Positions 25,331-36,793 of a stretch of 64,000 nt of DNA are shown one piece after another. Under the pieces are notes generated by a model. It was not told where the DNA came from. It searched no databases and saw nothing but the letters and a program-made list of their open reading frames with translations. Positions within the stretch are counted from its first letter, which is position 1; every line of letters begins with the position of its first letter. The DNA is from Cytospora piceicola (taxonomy: Eukaryota > Ascomycota > Sordariomycetes > Diaporthales > Cytosporaceae): the NCBI GenBank assembly GCA_023375675.1, contig JALQBC010000010.1:992001-1056000 (forward strand), given 5' to 3'. The position numbers were made by a program, and so were the translations under genes.

Positions 25331-26786
25331 ACAAACAAAGCAAAACTTTCCTATTCGGGCCAGGCCAGTCTTGATCGAATCGTGTACCTGAATACATACT
25401 TAAGTACATACAGTATGCGCTAATAAATACGGTAGCTAGCAGGGTGGCAACGGGGAAATCCACAGTCAAGATGGGGCAAGTCTTGATCAATCTGTCAATG
25501 TGTACATACCTAGACTAACAGGCTAATAATAATAATAATTACCACAGTAATGTTGAAGACGAGAGAGAGCATGTCAGTCAGGCAGTCAGGCAGTCAGGCG
25601 GATCCGGGCTGCAATATGCAATACCACCCAAAACCCCCCAAATCGGTGTCAATATCTTGTATCACCTACCTATCTCCGTCGCGTACCAGCCGTTTTTCCC
25701 TTTAGTTTCCTTCCTTCTTCCTTTCTATTAAACGTGGCGGTTTCTTTTTATTAGTGGAATCTCCCTCCCTCCATCCCTCCATCCCTCCCTCTAACCCCGG
25801 AACCTCTCTCCTTTCCGGCAAAAGGAAGACAATGCAATAATACCCCCCCCCCCTCTCCTTGACAATAAAGAAGTGAACTGCTGGACAGAGGACTGGGACA
25901 AAAAGAACTAGACAAGGACCAGGAGTTGGGCCTCCGTATTTGTTGCATGCCCCCCTTGTCGTTCCCCACGAAAAACCCACCCAGACTCGTCAACTGGTCC
26001 AAAAGAACATGTGGGCCACCCATCGTTCGGGATACCAAGCAATTCAAGCAATCAGGTGCAATCAAGCCCAAGCCAAACCTTTCACAGGCCTCTTCGGGAT
26101 CGCCTCCTGGCCCACCCTTCCCAAGGCTCCCCAGTCATTCAGTCATCCAGTTTACCCAGACAGCCAGTCAACCAGTCTCCAAAATCTCTGCCGAGACCGA
26201 GGAGATTCTGATCTTCACACGCCCTACCGCTTCTCCTTCTACCCAGAAATTGGTGTCTCCAGCCTCGATGTCGGACAGGCCATTCACTCATTCACTCACT
26301 CACTCACTCACTTACTCACTTACTGTGTATACAATCTTTTTTAACCTTTGTTAATACATGTCTGTTATCGATCTGCACTGAGGTCATACACAGTACATAA
26401 TCCCATTTTCCTTGTGAAAGTGAAAGGAAGAAGAAGAAGCAAAAAAAAACGAAGAATCAGAAGCAGTCGACCTTGAACCACCCAAACAAACGATGGGCTG
26501 CTAGCGACTAAATTGCTGCCGCCCTCCCATACTCTGTCGTGGTTTTGTTCCGTTTATTTACTTGACTTGACTTGGCTTGACTTCATTTTACTGGTGCACT
26601 TCTTCGACCTCGTCGCTCATTTTCGCAAAGACGAGCAGTCCCCCCCCCCCCATTCCTTCGGCCGGTCGTTGCAAACCGATATTCACCCTCCTTTTCTCTC
26701 TGTCTCTGTGTCTCTCTGTCTCTTCCTAGACTATAAATTCTTAATCCAACGTCGCCGGACACGTATAATCTCTTCATTTTATCACT

Positions 26787-26863
26787 GTAAGTTCTGATGC
26801 CTGCCTGCCTGGCTGGTCTGCCTGGTCTGCCCTGTCTTGAATTTGATCCTTCACCCACTATAG
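26787..26863 (+). other. candidate 5'-UTR intron of the disordered-protein gene
   Basis: The donor is GTAAGT at 26787 and the acceptor is CACTATAG ending at 26863, spanning 77 nt. The branch point is not obvious. It lies 65 bases upstream of the start codon at 26929 and crosses no coding frame. Confidence 0.4.
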
Positions 26864-26928
26864 GTTATATATATGTTACTAAGATCTTGTACAACGTCAC
26901 AGTTCCTTAACAGTTTATTTTTCCGACC

Positions 26929-29907
26929 ATGGTGTCATTCTTCGGTATCAAGTTCGGCGCCGACAGGAAAAAGTGAGTGGAACAGCAGCTCTTCATCGCC
27001 ATTCATGCTATGTCACTTCACTTCACGTCACGTCGCCTCTCACCATCCATCATCACCACCTCCATTCTCGGGATCATCTAACCCCCGTAACATTAGAAAA
27101 GAGCCGGAACCGGTAGAGAATAGCCTGTACGCGCAACAATGGAAGGCCAGCCGCGAAGAGGTTCTCCGCCAGTGTTCTGGCATGCCCGGTGCCGATGGAA
27201 CCCGACCTAGCACCGCGCAGGGCTCACTCAAGGGCGCCGCCAAGTCTCACACCTCCAAAGGAAGCGACAGCATGTGGGACACCGAATCAAGGGGCTCCGG
27301 CTCCGGCTTCCTGGGCACATCAACGAGTGTCACCGCATTGCCTGGTCCCCTCACCAGTCATAGCCTAAAGCCTTATGCCTCTGAGGCGAACCTAAAAACG
27401 AACCTGGGGGCCATGAACGGGTCTTCCTCGAGCCTTGCCACCGCGAGGTTGCCATTCGGAGGGGCTGTTAACGGTAGTGAGGCAGGCCCACGGCCGGGCA
27501 GCGCGCATTCGGTGCGCCAGGGACCACCAGGAACAGGCCCGGGGCAGGCGAAGCCATCTCTCAGGCCCTTGGATGTCCATGTCATGAAGGAATCAACGCC
27601 GGGTGTTGCAGGCCCGCCGAGGAGCCCCCTCAGCCAATTCGAACTTATGTCACCGGTCAGTGACAACGAGTCGCTGCTGGGCGAGGAGCCGGACAAGATC
27701 GCCAAGGAGATCAGCAACCGGATCACCAGGGAGGAGGAGCAGACCAAGTCGAAGGCCGAGTTCGAGGAGAGAAACCGGGTTCAGGCTGAGATGCGAGCAC
27801 AGGCATCGAGGAACCTCGACACTTCGAGGCCCAATACGGCGAAAGGATATCCTTCGCCACCCGCTTCCATCGGCTCTACCCAGGGCGACAGAGACGTGGC
27901 ATCGGCGCTTGCATCTGGACAGAAACCTAACGCTATGCTTAAAGGACCGGTTGCGCAGGACTTGAGGCCAGGGAGCAGGGGAAGGGATGTGCCCAACGGT
28001 CCATTACGCCCGGTCCCAGGACCGTCACGGATCCAGCAGCCCATCACGGAAAGGGGAAGATCGGACAGCAGGGGACGGCCACCTCCCAGCATCGAGCGAC
28101 CGCCACCATCCCCTAGAGCACCACCTCGGGGCGCCTCTGCAGGAAGCGACCCGAGGTCAGTAAGCAGGGGCCGAAGCCAGACCACCGACAACCTGACGCC
28201 CGGCTCGTCCATGCTGAGGCCACCCGGATCCCGAGAGCCGCCGGTGCGCGGAGCCACCGTGCCTGCGGTCAGGCCACCTCCGCGCTCGCCACTCTTCCAG
28301 CAGTCGAGCCACCTCGACCTGCCCAGGGTGAAGGAGCTCGGCGGGGACGAGAACAAGCTCACGGTCGACTACCGCCCCCCGAGGAACGACCGCTACGGGA
28401 TCCCCTCCCCGCCACTCTCCAACGGCCAGTGCTCAGGCGAGGAGACAGAGAGCCGGCCCGTGATCCGCACCGTCCAGGCGAAGCGCGACACGCTGATCAT
28501 CGGCGCCGACCGACGTGGGAGCCTGGGGCTACAGATCGACGAGTTCGAGAAGACGCTGCAGCAGGCGCAGGCCATGACGGCACTGGAGAAGGGCCCGGAG
28601 GTCATGGTCAATGGCGGCGGCGGCGGTGGCGGCGGCGGTGATGGTGGCGCGCGCAGTCGTGGTAACAGCGACGGCAGCAGCAACTACAGCGAGATTTCCG
28701 AGTCCCCGATGACGATCGAGCCGCCCCTGGTCTCACCCCAGCCGTTCCCCCTGACCCCTCGGCCGATGAGCCCCGCCACGCGATCGTCCAAGCCGAACCT
28801 TGCCGAGATCCTCGCGCCGACGAGGCGCCCGACGCTGGACGAGAGGCCCGAGAGCTCCGCGGGGAGCAGCAGGTCCACCAACACCACCACGCCTGTGGGG
28901 AGCATCAGGTCCAACACGGCCGACAGCATGCGGCCGATCCGGCCGGTGCTGCAGATCCGGCCCGAGAGCCCGGCGACCCGGCCGAGGCCGAACGGGGCCG
29001 CGCCGCCGAGGCGGCCAACGCTGGACGAGTACGGGATCCGGATCAACACTGTCGGCTCGATGGACAGCCGGATGGGCCGTCCCGGCCCGGACGGGTTCGA
29101 CGCGGGGCTGAACCTGGCGGAGAGCCCGGACAGGACGGACAGCCCGATCCTGAAGAACGTCCGGAACGTGTTCAGCCCGGAGCAGATGTCCGAGACGCCA
29201 AGCAGCGCCGACACGTCCCGGTCCAGCAGCCCCGTGGCCCACCACAGCGTCTTTTCGCCCCCGCCGCCCGGCAAGAGGCCCCTGCCGCCGCCACGGTCCG
29301 TCAGGACCGAGTGGGACCTGGGCCCGGCCCCCACGGCCCCCCCGACGACCCCGCTGCCGATCCCCGAGAAGAACGGCCGGCGCAGGGCCGCGGAGAGGGC
29401 CCAGAGCCCCCTGCCGCCGGCCCCGGCGCCAGCGCCAGCACAGGCACTACCGGCCAGGCCGGCCCCGGCCCCGGCCCCGGCGGGCCTGGCCTCGTCGGCG
29501 AGCATCGTGCCCGACATGGCCAGCAACCCGAACTGGCCGCTGCCCGGGGGCCCGAGGTCGTCGTCCGGGTCGGGGTCCGTCGAGGGCAGCTTCGGCGCGC
29601 GGCGGTCGCTGCTCCCGGACAGGAGGGCGCCGCCCGCGCCGCTGAACATCGCGGCGACCAGGTACGCGGACGACGTCGGGGTGGCCGACCCCGGGTCGGC
29701 GGGGGCGGAGGACGCGGTGGAGGGGTTCGCGCCTATCATGCGGCCGCAGACTGCTGGGGGGTATAACGGGGAGGGTGGGGAGGGGGGTGGGGGCGTGCCG
29801 GGGAGGAGGGACTCGTTGGGGATGGGCGAGGGGGGGTTCGTGTGGAGGGATGAGAGGACGACGGTGTATAACACCGCGGAGGACGAGTATGAGGAGGAGG
29901 AGGAGTA

Positions 29908-29942
<35 letters not shown>

Positions 29943-30292
29943 GCGCTGACGTGTTCGAGCAGCTGCCGGCGGCGCCGGCGTACGGCGCGGGGGACAAGAG
30001 CTGCGCCATCGGCGTGGCCAGGGGCCTGTCCATCAAGTACGACCACGTGCGCGAGCAGGAGAAGAGGGCGGGGGCGAGGGACAGGATGAAGGCCATGAGG
30101 GCGTGGGGCGCCGTCGAGGAGACGGTGCCGGGGGCCGGGCCGATGGTGATGTCGCCGCCGCCGCCGGGCGTCAGGGGAGGAGGTGGGACAGGGCTGGCGC
30201 AGCAGAGGTCGGCAGAGAGGATGAGGACGGCGATGCATGGGCTGAGGAGCCCGACTGGCATTGCGGACGAGCATGGGACGGGATTTATATAA
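26929..30292 (+). CDS. large disordered fungal protein, 1079 aa, unknown function
   Basis: Exons are 26929-26972 and 27097-30292 (3240 nt), with a GTGAGT donor, a TCTAAC branch and an ATTAG acceptor. The first exon gives MVSFFGIKFGADRKK, and the splice restores a run of lysines followed by EPEPVENSLYAQQW. This short conserved-looking N terminus is why I chose the ATG at 26929 rather than the frame's earlier, unspliced ATG. The rest is Pro/Ser/Arg-rich: SRGR and RPPPS motifs around residues 385-450, a nine-glycine run near 590, many SP/TP sites, an acidic Glu/Asp run near 940-965 and a more ordered C-terminal piece (SCAIGVARGLSIKYDHVREQE). I see no catalytic domain. It could be a scaffold with SH3-binding or kinase-target segments, but that is inference from composition. 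The 3' half is extremely G+C rich. Confidence 0.7.
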
Positions 30293-30323
30293 AGGGGTAA
30301 AGGTAAGGGAAGCAAAGGGACGG

Positions 30324-30350
30324 ACACACACACACACACACACACACACA
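30324..30350. repeat. AC dinucleotide microsatellite
   Basis: A run of AC begins about 30 bases after the stop at 30292, so it probably lies in the 3'-UTR of the disordered-protein gene. Confidence 0.9.
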
Positions 30351-30491
30351 TCTCTGTTTTGCATAGCTGGGTGTTTTTCTCATTTACTGTCATCATGATG
30401 CAGGAAATCTCTCTTTTTGTTTGTCTTTTCTGCATTTTTTGGTCTTGGTTTTTTCCGGGTAGATACCATTTTTGCAGGGCAGTTGAAATAC

Positions 30492-30933
30492 CTATGTACA
30501 TTTATTGTATAGCATTTGATCATGACATTCGCTTTGGGTGTTCGTTGGATGTAGTCTTTCGGTTGGGCTTAGTTCTGTTTCAGCATCTAGAGGATGGTTG
30601 GACTCTGTGATATATTCTGGGTCAGTCATGAACATAACGAACCGAAGATCTATCCCCTCGATATGGTCCATTTCGATTTCGAATTCAGTCTCGAGCTCAC
30701 CGGTGGCGCTCATAACCCAGGTAAGATCAGGTCCCACCTAATCCCAGACTGAATACAAAAAAGAGTAGGACATGGACATCAAAGACATTGTTGTTCTCCT
30801 CGCAGTAGAACAGAAAGTCCTGAGTCTCGAATGGCCGTTTCCAGGTGACAGGATCATCCAGGGCCGTTTGGTTCTCTCTTTCTTTTGTAAACATAGTCAT
30901 ATACCATATTTCCGAGGCATCGTCGTTGCGCAT
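30492..30933 (-). pseudogene. coding-like minus-strand remnant or undescribed small gene
   Basis: Two minus-strand segments have protein-like composition. One runs from an ATG at 30933 to about 30765 and includes EIWYMTMFTKEREN and TWKRPFETQDFLFYCEE. The other runs from about 30737 to 30492 and includes LTWVMSATGELETEFEIEMD and LRFVMFMTDPEYITES. They differ by one frame and are separated by only 34-49 bases. A TTAG acceptor precedes the second segment, but no canonical donor of matching phase exists upstream. It could be a decayed gene with a frameshift, a gene with a non-canonical intron, or chance. I do not recognise a family. It sits between two plus-strand genes. Confidence 0.25.
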
Positions 30934-31462
30934 TCCACCTCAGCTGCACGTGTGGCTCCCACACCTGAAGTCCTGGGATGAAGTCCTGGGACCCAGCATC
31001 ATTCGGGTGTTACATACAACTGGCAGGAGAATGCGAGACCTATCAAGCATGGAGCCAACTACGACTACTGTTATTGGGAAGGTGGTTGAAGCGGCCTACA
31101 TCGATAATTATCTAATGGTTGCTGTACTGACCATGCAGCTAGGGTGTCAAGTATTAATCCCAAGGTATTGACCAATGCCAGCTCCGTGTGATTTCTGCTG
31201 TACTACATGAATATGTATAGTTACGTCGTCGAAGATATCTTCTTCCGCCCCTCCGCCATCTAAACAACCGCTACAGTCTGAGCCATGTAACTGAATATGC
31301 CCAACCAGGCCGTGCCGGGATTCTGGCCGCTCCAGTCATGCTCTCTGATGACGATCAAGGCCCTACCATCGGACAAGAGGGGCCAGGACGCCTGCATCAT
31401 TGTTGCCTTCAGGGAAGAAGGAGGGGATTGGTTCGTGGACACTGTGGACACACTGCGTTGGG

Positions 31463-31470
31463 TATAAATA
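31463..31470 (+). promoter_or_regulatory. putative TATA box of the P450 gene
   Basis: TATAAATA lies 163 bases upstream of the P450 start codon. The identical octamer stands 181 bases upstream of the LysM gene's start (36606-36613 to 36794). Strong TATA boxes in fungi usually mark inducible genes; that both genes are inducible is inference. Confidence 0.4.
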
Positions 31471-31632
31471 TGTATGTGACCTGCAACGGCCGGCTAAAGG
31501 TGACGATGAGACTTCCTTCCTCTTCTCCTCGTCGAAAACTTCTGCATGTGTCCTCTCTGCCTCAGTTATAGCCCCCGCTTCAAGTCTTTCTGAGTAAAGG
31601 ACAATAGAAGAAAGAAAGAGGTCCTGCGCAAA

Positions 31633-33515
31633 ATGGATTCCTTCAAGTCACTGGACGGACTCTCTTCAATTTCCTTTGCAACCACTGTGGCGGTGGCTTT
31701 GACCGCATGGTTATTGTATCATGTCGTTCGGTCTCTGTACAATATCTCGCCTTTCCATCCTCTTCACCAATTTCCAGGGCCGAAGTTGGCAGCTGCTACC
31801 ATATTGTATGAGTTCTGGTTCGATATGGTACTGCGTGGACGTTATACGCGGGAGATCAAGCGTTTGCACGAGATATATGGTGAGTATATGAACCTACACT
31901 TTACCCTTCCTTCTGCATACGACTTATCGAGTTGACATCCGTCTTCAAGGACCAATCATACGCATCAGTCCCGATGAGCTTCACTGCAACGACCCGGCCT
32001 TCTACGACGAAATCTACGCCCCAGCAAACCGGAAGCGGGACAAGCAAGCCCATTTCCTACATATGCTTGTAGGCCCGAACACTGTCGGGTGAGTCTTTGA
32101 GTCTTTCTGCTATCAACTGATACCTCGGGGAATTTGGCACGGATTGATAGGACTAACTCGGACCCCATGCATGAGTTCCTTCGGAACGGCTAGCCATGAA
32201 CTACATCGGATCAGGAGGCGAGCCATGGATAAATTCTTCTCCCGTCAGCAGATGCTCAAGATGGAGCCGGAGATCCACAGCCTTACGCAGCGCCTGTGTG
32301 ATAAGTTGTTGCGCAAAACGGATGAGGTGATTGGTATCCAGACGGCTTATAGCTGCCTCTCGTCAGATGTCGTCTCGGCATACTGTTTTGGTGAGCCCTT
32401 TGGCTTCGTGGACCAGGTTTGTAGCTTTCCTCCTCGCTCCCTGTCTACGTATTTTGCATAGCGGTATGACTGACAATGTGTACGGTGCTAATAGGAGGGT
32501 TGGAGGCCGAACTTCAGGGAGGCGGTAAAAGGAAGCATGGAAGCAGCATACATGTTCCGCTACTTCCCAGTGACGCGGGGTCTGATCCATGTAGCGCCAT
32601 ACTTGGCCAAGTACATGAGCGGCGATATTGCTCTCCTCATGAAGGAATACTACGTCGACGCGCCAGCGCGTATACGCAAGGCTGAGGAAGACCACAGGAA
32701 CGGGGTCGTTCGGAAGTCGAGGACAGTGTACGACGGCATCTTTGACTCGTCCCTGCCGGAGTCAGAGAAGAGCATCTACAGACTTTCTGGTGAGGGATCC
32801 ACCGTGCTCGGGGCTGGTACCGAGACCACGGCGTGGACACTGACCGTCATCACCTACTTCCTCCTCGCACAGCCCGAGACACAGGCTCGAGTCGCCAGTG
32901 AGTTGAGGGGGATGGACCCCAGCAACCTCTCCTGGCTTGACCTGGAGAAGCTCCCACACCTGAGCAGTGTTATCCTCGAAGGCTTGCGCATGTCATATGG
33001 CTTACCCATGAGGCTGCCCCGGATCGCGAGGGACGAGGACCTCGTATACCACGGCACGGCAGGCGGCAAGACCTTCGACTATGTGATTCCCAGGGGCACG
33101 GCCATCGGAATGTCCCAGTGGATCCAACACCATGACGAAAGGGTATTCCCGGACTCGTACAGCTTCTCGCCCGAGAGGTGGCTGGACGAGAAGGGGGAGC
33201 AGAGAAGGGCCCTGGAAAAGTACATGGTGGCTTTCTCTAGGGGGAGCCGGATGTGCGTGGGCATGAGGTGAGTCTCATGATGTCCTTCTATTCCCCGGCT
33301 GCCTTGTGCTGAGGCCTAGAGATCTGACAGTGATCACTTACAGTCTTGCCTATTGTGAGTTGTATGTCTCCACGGCTGCTTTGGTGTTGAGGGTGTTCCC
33401 GAGGATGAAGTTGTACGAGACGACAGAGGACGATGTCAAGTATGATCATGACCTGTTTGTGTCTCACCCGAGGAAGGAGAGCAAGGGCGTGAGGGTTGTT
33501 ATATCGTCGATGTAA
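31633..33515 (+). CDS. cytochrome P450 monooxygenase
   Basis: There are five exons: 31633-31879, 31950-32088, 32176-32416, 32495-33267 and 33344-33515. These total 1572 nt and encode 523 aa. It is an ER-anchored haem-thiolate monooxygenase by family. An N-terminal membrane anchor covers about residues 14-35, followed by FPGPKLAA. The I-helix motif GAGTETT is at 315-321, ExxR is E371-R374 and the haem ligand is C463 in [10 protein letters not shown]. The last intron splits the codon two residues after that loop. Intron phases all match; intron 2 carries a GACTAAC branch and ends at CATGAG. The sequence style ([23 protein letters not shown]) is that of fungal P450s often labelled trichodiene oxygenase-like, but substrate cannot be assigned. 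The following gene, 382 bases downstream on the same strand, is a flavin oxidase. Confidence 0.9.
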
Positions 33516-33897
33516 TCAGGCTTGTCATTCGAGAGATTTGTCTTATGCGAAAGCAGACGTCCGAGTGACCGTGGTGATCATTAGTGCCTGTCACCAAGCC
33601 ATTGAAGCACTTGGGCAATAAAGCATGAAGTCGGTAGTGCTGCATATCTAAGGAGGATTTGGGAAATAACAGGAAGTAAAACGAGTTGTCAGCCCCCTCA
33701 AGGCAAAGGGAAGAAAGTGTGAGCAACAACACATGTGCGGTCAAGAAGTCTACTCCGTCACCCGCTTTAAGTCCGATAAAGCCGGTGTACTGACATCAGC
33801 TTCAGTTTCAGCGTGCACACCTTGAACACTCCTCTTTTTCTACGTGCCATCGCCAGGGGCGGGAAGAGAAGATACTCAAAACTCCAGTGCGCGCCCA

Positions 33898-35625
33898 ATG
33901 CGAAGAACTCTCGTCAACATGTCAGCCACAACGGCAGCCCCAGGGAGCCGCCACTATGACACCTTGATCCTCGGGGCGGGCATGGCTGGGCTATCCTGCG
34001 CTGCTAGGCTCTTCCAGCACCAGTACTACAAGGAAGAGAACCGTCTACTTGTGCTGGAGGCGAGGGAAAGAATTGGCGGGCGAATCAACTCCGTCAATGT
34101 GAACGGCTGCCGGCTCGATACCGGTGCGAACTGGATCCACGGTGTCGGGACCAGGGACAGGCCGAACCCGCTGATGGACCTGGTTCCTCGCGAGGGTTAC
34201 AAGCAGCTTTCTGGGACTGTCATCTTCCAGGCACCTCCCGGAGACGGTGCCGCAGCTGGCAGCACGGCGAAGGGCGTGGACGATGGCGACGGCGACTGGG
34301 TCCACGTGCAGCACTCACACACCGAGGAACATGAAGGTGACCGAGTGATTCCTGCCAATATGGCAGAGATCATGATGTCTTCGACATGGTCGATGATCGG
34401 CTCACTGCACGAGATGGCCACACGGAGCTCGGAGCAAGAGGCGAAGCACACCACGATGCTGCAGGCAATAGCCCAGACGGAAGAGTTCCGTGAGGCTTAC
34501 CGGCAAGTCCCAGCAGAGTACCACCACTCGCTCGGCGCCATGCCACAGTTCGTAGAGAGCATGGAAGCCGCACCACTCGCGGCGCAGTCGGCGGAGCACC
34601 CGAGAGAGCGGCCCGGGTTGAGCTTGCTCGAGTTTGGCATCGATGATTTTGAGGGCGACCAGGTGTTTCTCAAGCATGGGTATACGGCAGTCGTCAACGA
34701 GGTGGCGAGGGATTTGATATCAGCTGGCCGGATACAGATGGGCACGGTGATTAGGTCCATCGATTGGAGCAAGAACCCCATCGAGGTTGAGACGAGCCAC
34801 GGGACGAAGTATACGGCAAGGCAGGTCGTCTGCACATTACCGCTCGGTGTCCTCCAGCATCATACCCAAGACGACGCCGCCTCAGAAGGGACAGCAGTGC
34901 CTGCTTTGTTCCAGCCGCCGTTGCCGTCCGACAAGCAAGAAGCCATCCAAAGTCTTGGATATGGAACGCTGGACAAGATCATGCTTGTCTACCAAAACGC
35001 ATGGTGGACAGAGGAGCCCTATATCTCTATCTTCATGAAAGGCCTAGTGAGACAACCGCTCACCACAAACGACGAGCCCATGAGCAGCAGCAGCAGCAGC
35101 AGCGCGGACGAAGACAACCCCAGACTACCGTCAGACTCGTTCATCGGCTTCACCGACGAGCTCCCGGGCATCCAAATCCACCAGGACGGCACGGCGTCCT
35201 CGGGCCCCCGCAGCCTCTCCATCATCAACCTCCACGGCCTCACCGGCTTCCCCGTCCTCTCGGCATTCGTGTCGTGCGCAAACGCGGCTGGCACGGTCGA
35301 GGCCATGACGGACGAGCAGGCCGGGGGGGTCGTCCAGCGGGCCCTGGCGGGCTGGCTGGGCCGGGAGCCGCCAAGCCCGGAGGCGGTGCGCGCGACGAGG
35401 TGGGCCCGGGACGAGTTCTCGAGGGGCAGCTACAGCCACATGGTCACGGGGCTGTCGGGGGCGGGCCACCGCGGGGCCTTCCAGAGGCCGGTGGTGAACG
35501 GCGGGGGGGCTGTCCTGAGGTTTGCGGGGGAGCATACGAGTCGTGATCACTTTGCTACGGTGCACGGTGCGCTGCTGAGTGGGCGGAGGGAGGCGGATGC
35601 CATTCTGGAGACGGTGGTGGCTTGA
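33898..35625 (+). CDS. flavin-containing amine (polyamine) oxidase
   Basis: This is a single exon encoding 575 aa. The family oxidises polyamines or other amines using FAD and produces hydrogen peroxide. The FAD dinucleotide fold is at the N terminus: ILGAGMAGLSC (GxGxxG, residues 26-31), VLEARERIGGRI and DTGANWIHG. The family's active-site lysine lies in GYGTLDKIMLVYQNAWW (about residue 361). The C-terminal FAD motif is FAGEHTSRDHF (about 541-551), followed by GALLSGRREAD. A Ser-rich insertion (about 396-410) and an acidic loop near 120-140 are expansions. The open frame extends upstream without an ATG; 33898 is the first ATG and a second lies at 33919 (MSATT), either of which could be used. 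No targeting sequence or C-terminal SKL-type signal is seen (ends ETVVA). It lies in tandem after a P450. Confidence 0.88.
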   Translation: MRRTLVNMSATTAAPGSRHYDTLILGAGMAGLSCAARLFQHQYYKEENRLLVLEARERIGGRINSVNVNGCRLDTGANWIHGVGTRDRPNPLMDLVPREGYKQLSGTVIFQAPPGDGAAAGSTAKGVDDGDGDWVHVQHSHTEEHEGDRVIPANMAEIMMSSTWSMIGSLHEMATRSSEQEAKHTTMLQAIAQTEEFREAYRQVPAEYHHSLGAMPQFVESMEAAPLAAQSAEHPRERPGLSLLEFGIDDFEGDQVFLKHGYTAVVNEVARDLISAGRIQMGTVIRSIDWSKNPIEVETSHGTKYTARQVVCTLPLGVLQHHTQDDAASEGTAVPALFQPPLPSDKQEAIQSLGYGTLDKIMLVYQNAWWTEEPYISIFMKGLVRQPLTTNDEPMSSSSSSSADEDNPRLPSDSFIGFTDELPGIQIHQDGTASSGPRSLSIINLHGLTGFPVLSAFVSCANAAGTVEAMTDEQAGGVVQRALAGWLGREPPSPEAVRATRWARDEFSRGSYSHMVTGLSGAGHRGAFQRPVVNGGGAVLRFAGEHTSRDHFATVHGALLSGRREADAILETVVA

Positions 35626-36793
35626 CGATTGGTATTGTGATGTGTTATTACTAGTAGACGATCGAACAGACGATCATCGAAAGGAGAGCTTGTATGAGAT
35701 GCAGATGCCTTTGAGCTACGAGAGGCTGACTTCCTAGCACCGGCAATGCCGTCGAGGTTGTACCATGGCGGTGTACATAACTCGGTACCGTTGGGGCTTC
35801 TGCTCGCCCGGAGCGTAGGACGGCTGAAGGACCGGCTTAGGCTGGGTTTATCTCCAGTCAATGTTGAGGACCTCCTCCCTCAATGGGGCGCACAAAGGAA
35901 GGCCCAGAAAGGCCGGCTTACCGGTCAACCGGTATGATCCATCTCAGCTGCTGTGGGAGGAAGCGGGAAAGTGATCCATAGTTAGAGATGGAGCGTCGGC
36001 TTGCATGATATGTCACGCAGATGAGACACGCCTGCAGACAATCTGACAGTGGTTTGTTGCCAAAGATATCGTGAAAGGGAAACAAAACGCCACATGGCCG
36101 CATGGCCGCATGGCCGCATTAGAATACTGGAATACTAAGAATACTAGCAAAATTAGTATGGGGTTGTTTTACCCCTGAACAAGTCCTGCTCGGCCACACA
36201 CGCAGACACACACGCCTGACAACGCCAGCGACCTGCAGTGGTTGAAACGTGACTTATGACCAGACCAGTATACACAGTACTTACTATGCCTACTATGTAT
36301 GACATTGGTGGCTGGAATACGGGGAACCCTCTTGTTTAAATTATGGGGCAACCGGACCCTGAATCGACCTCACTGCCAGCTCACTGGCGTGTTTCCCATT
36401 GTCGATGACAGCACAGAATACGGCACAGCCTCCCGGGCTTGTCTATTGTAAACAATGGTTGGCTGGTGCCATGGCAGTGCAGAGGCCTCATCGGGGCCTT
36501 GCCATCCACCCAAAGAGCTTGGATGGAACCTTCGGGCCCGTGGGACTGCAGTGCGCAACATGACTCCGAATATCCGAGCTTCACTTTCGTGTTGGGGATA
36601 GCGAATATAAATATGCCATGTGTCTCTCCCCCAGATTGGTCCAGGGGAGAGAGAATCTTCCCCATTTAAAGCATCGAAGCATCAAACAATCAACCCACCA
36701 AACCACCAAACCACCAGACAAAACAAAACCAAACCTTAACAAGCTACTTACTCCTCTTACCTTTTTCATCTCCCTTACAACAACAACACCACA
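35626..36793. other. intergenic stretch, 1.2 kb
   Basis: This stretch holds a GCATGGCC short tandem (about 36093-36119), a TATAAATA element (36606-36613) and an A/C-rich leader before the LysM gene. No coding signal is seen. Confidence 0.5.
36606..36613 (+). promoter_or_regulatory. putative TATA box of the LysM gene
   Basis: TATAAATA lies 181 bases upstream of the ATG at 36794. Between them are an ATTGG (reverse CCAAT) at about 36633 and an AGGGG stress-type element near 36643. The elements are seen directly; their use is inferred. Confidence 0.4.

Larger units (their letters stand above)
24052..26928. other. intergenic stretch, 2.9 kb, with simple repeats
   Basis: This stretch holds a poly-G run after the MFS stop, a TA repeat (24379-24402), a CACAT repeat (about 25303-25330), TGCCTGAG and CAGTCAGG short tandems (25143-25170, 25570-25600), a C run near 25843 and an ACTC/ACTT tandem (about 26280-26324). 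The last few hundred bases are a CT-rich leader with a probable UTR intron. No coding signal is seen. Confidence 0.5.

Noticed and set aside
28684..30501. 605-codon open frame on the minus strand
   Set aside because: It lies opposite the very G+C-rich 3' half of the disordered-protein gene, is mostly low complexity (Ser, Ala, Gly, Pro) and has no domain. The plus-strand model has a conserved-looking start and proper splicing.
33844..33897. Upstream extension of the amine oxidase frame
   Set aside because: The frame is open but has no ATG before 33898; the extra residues match nothing in the family.
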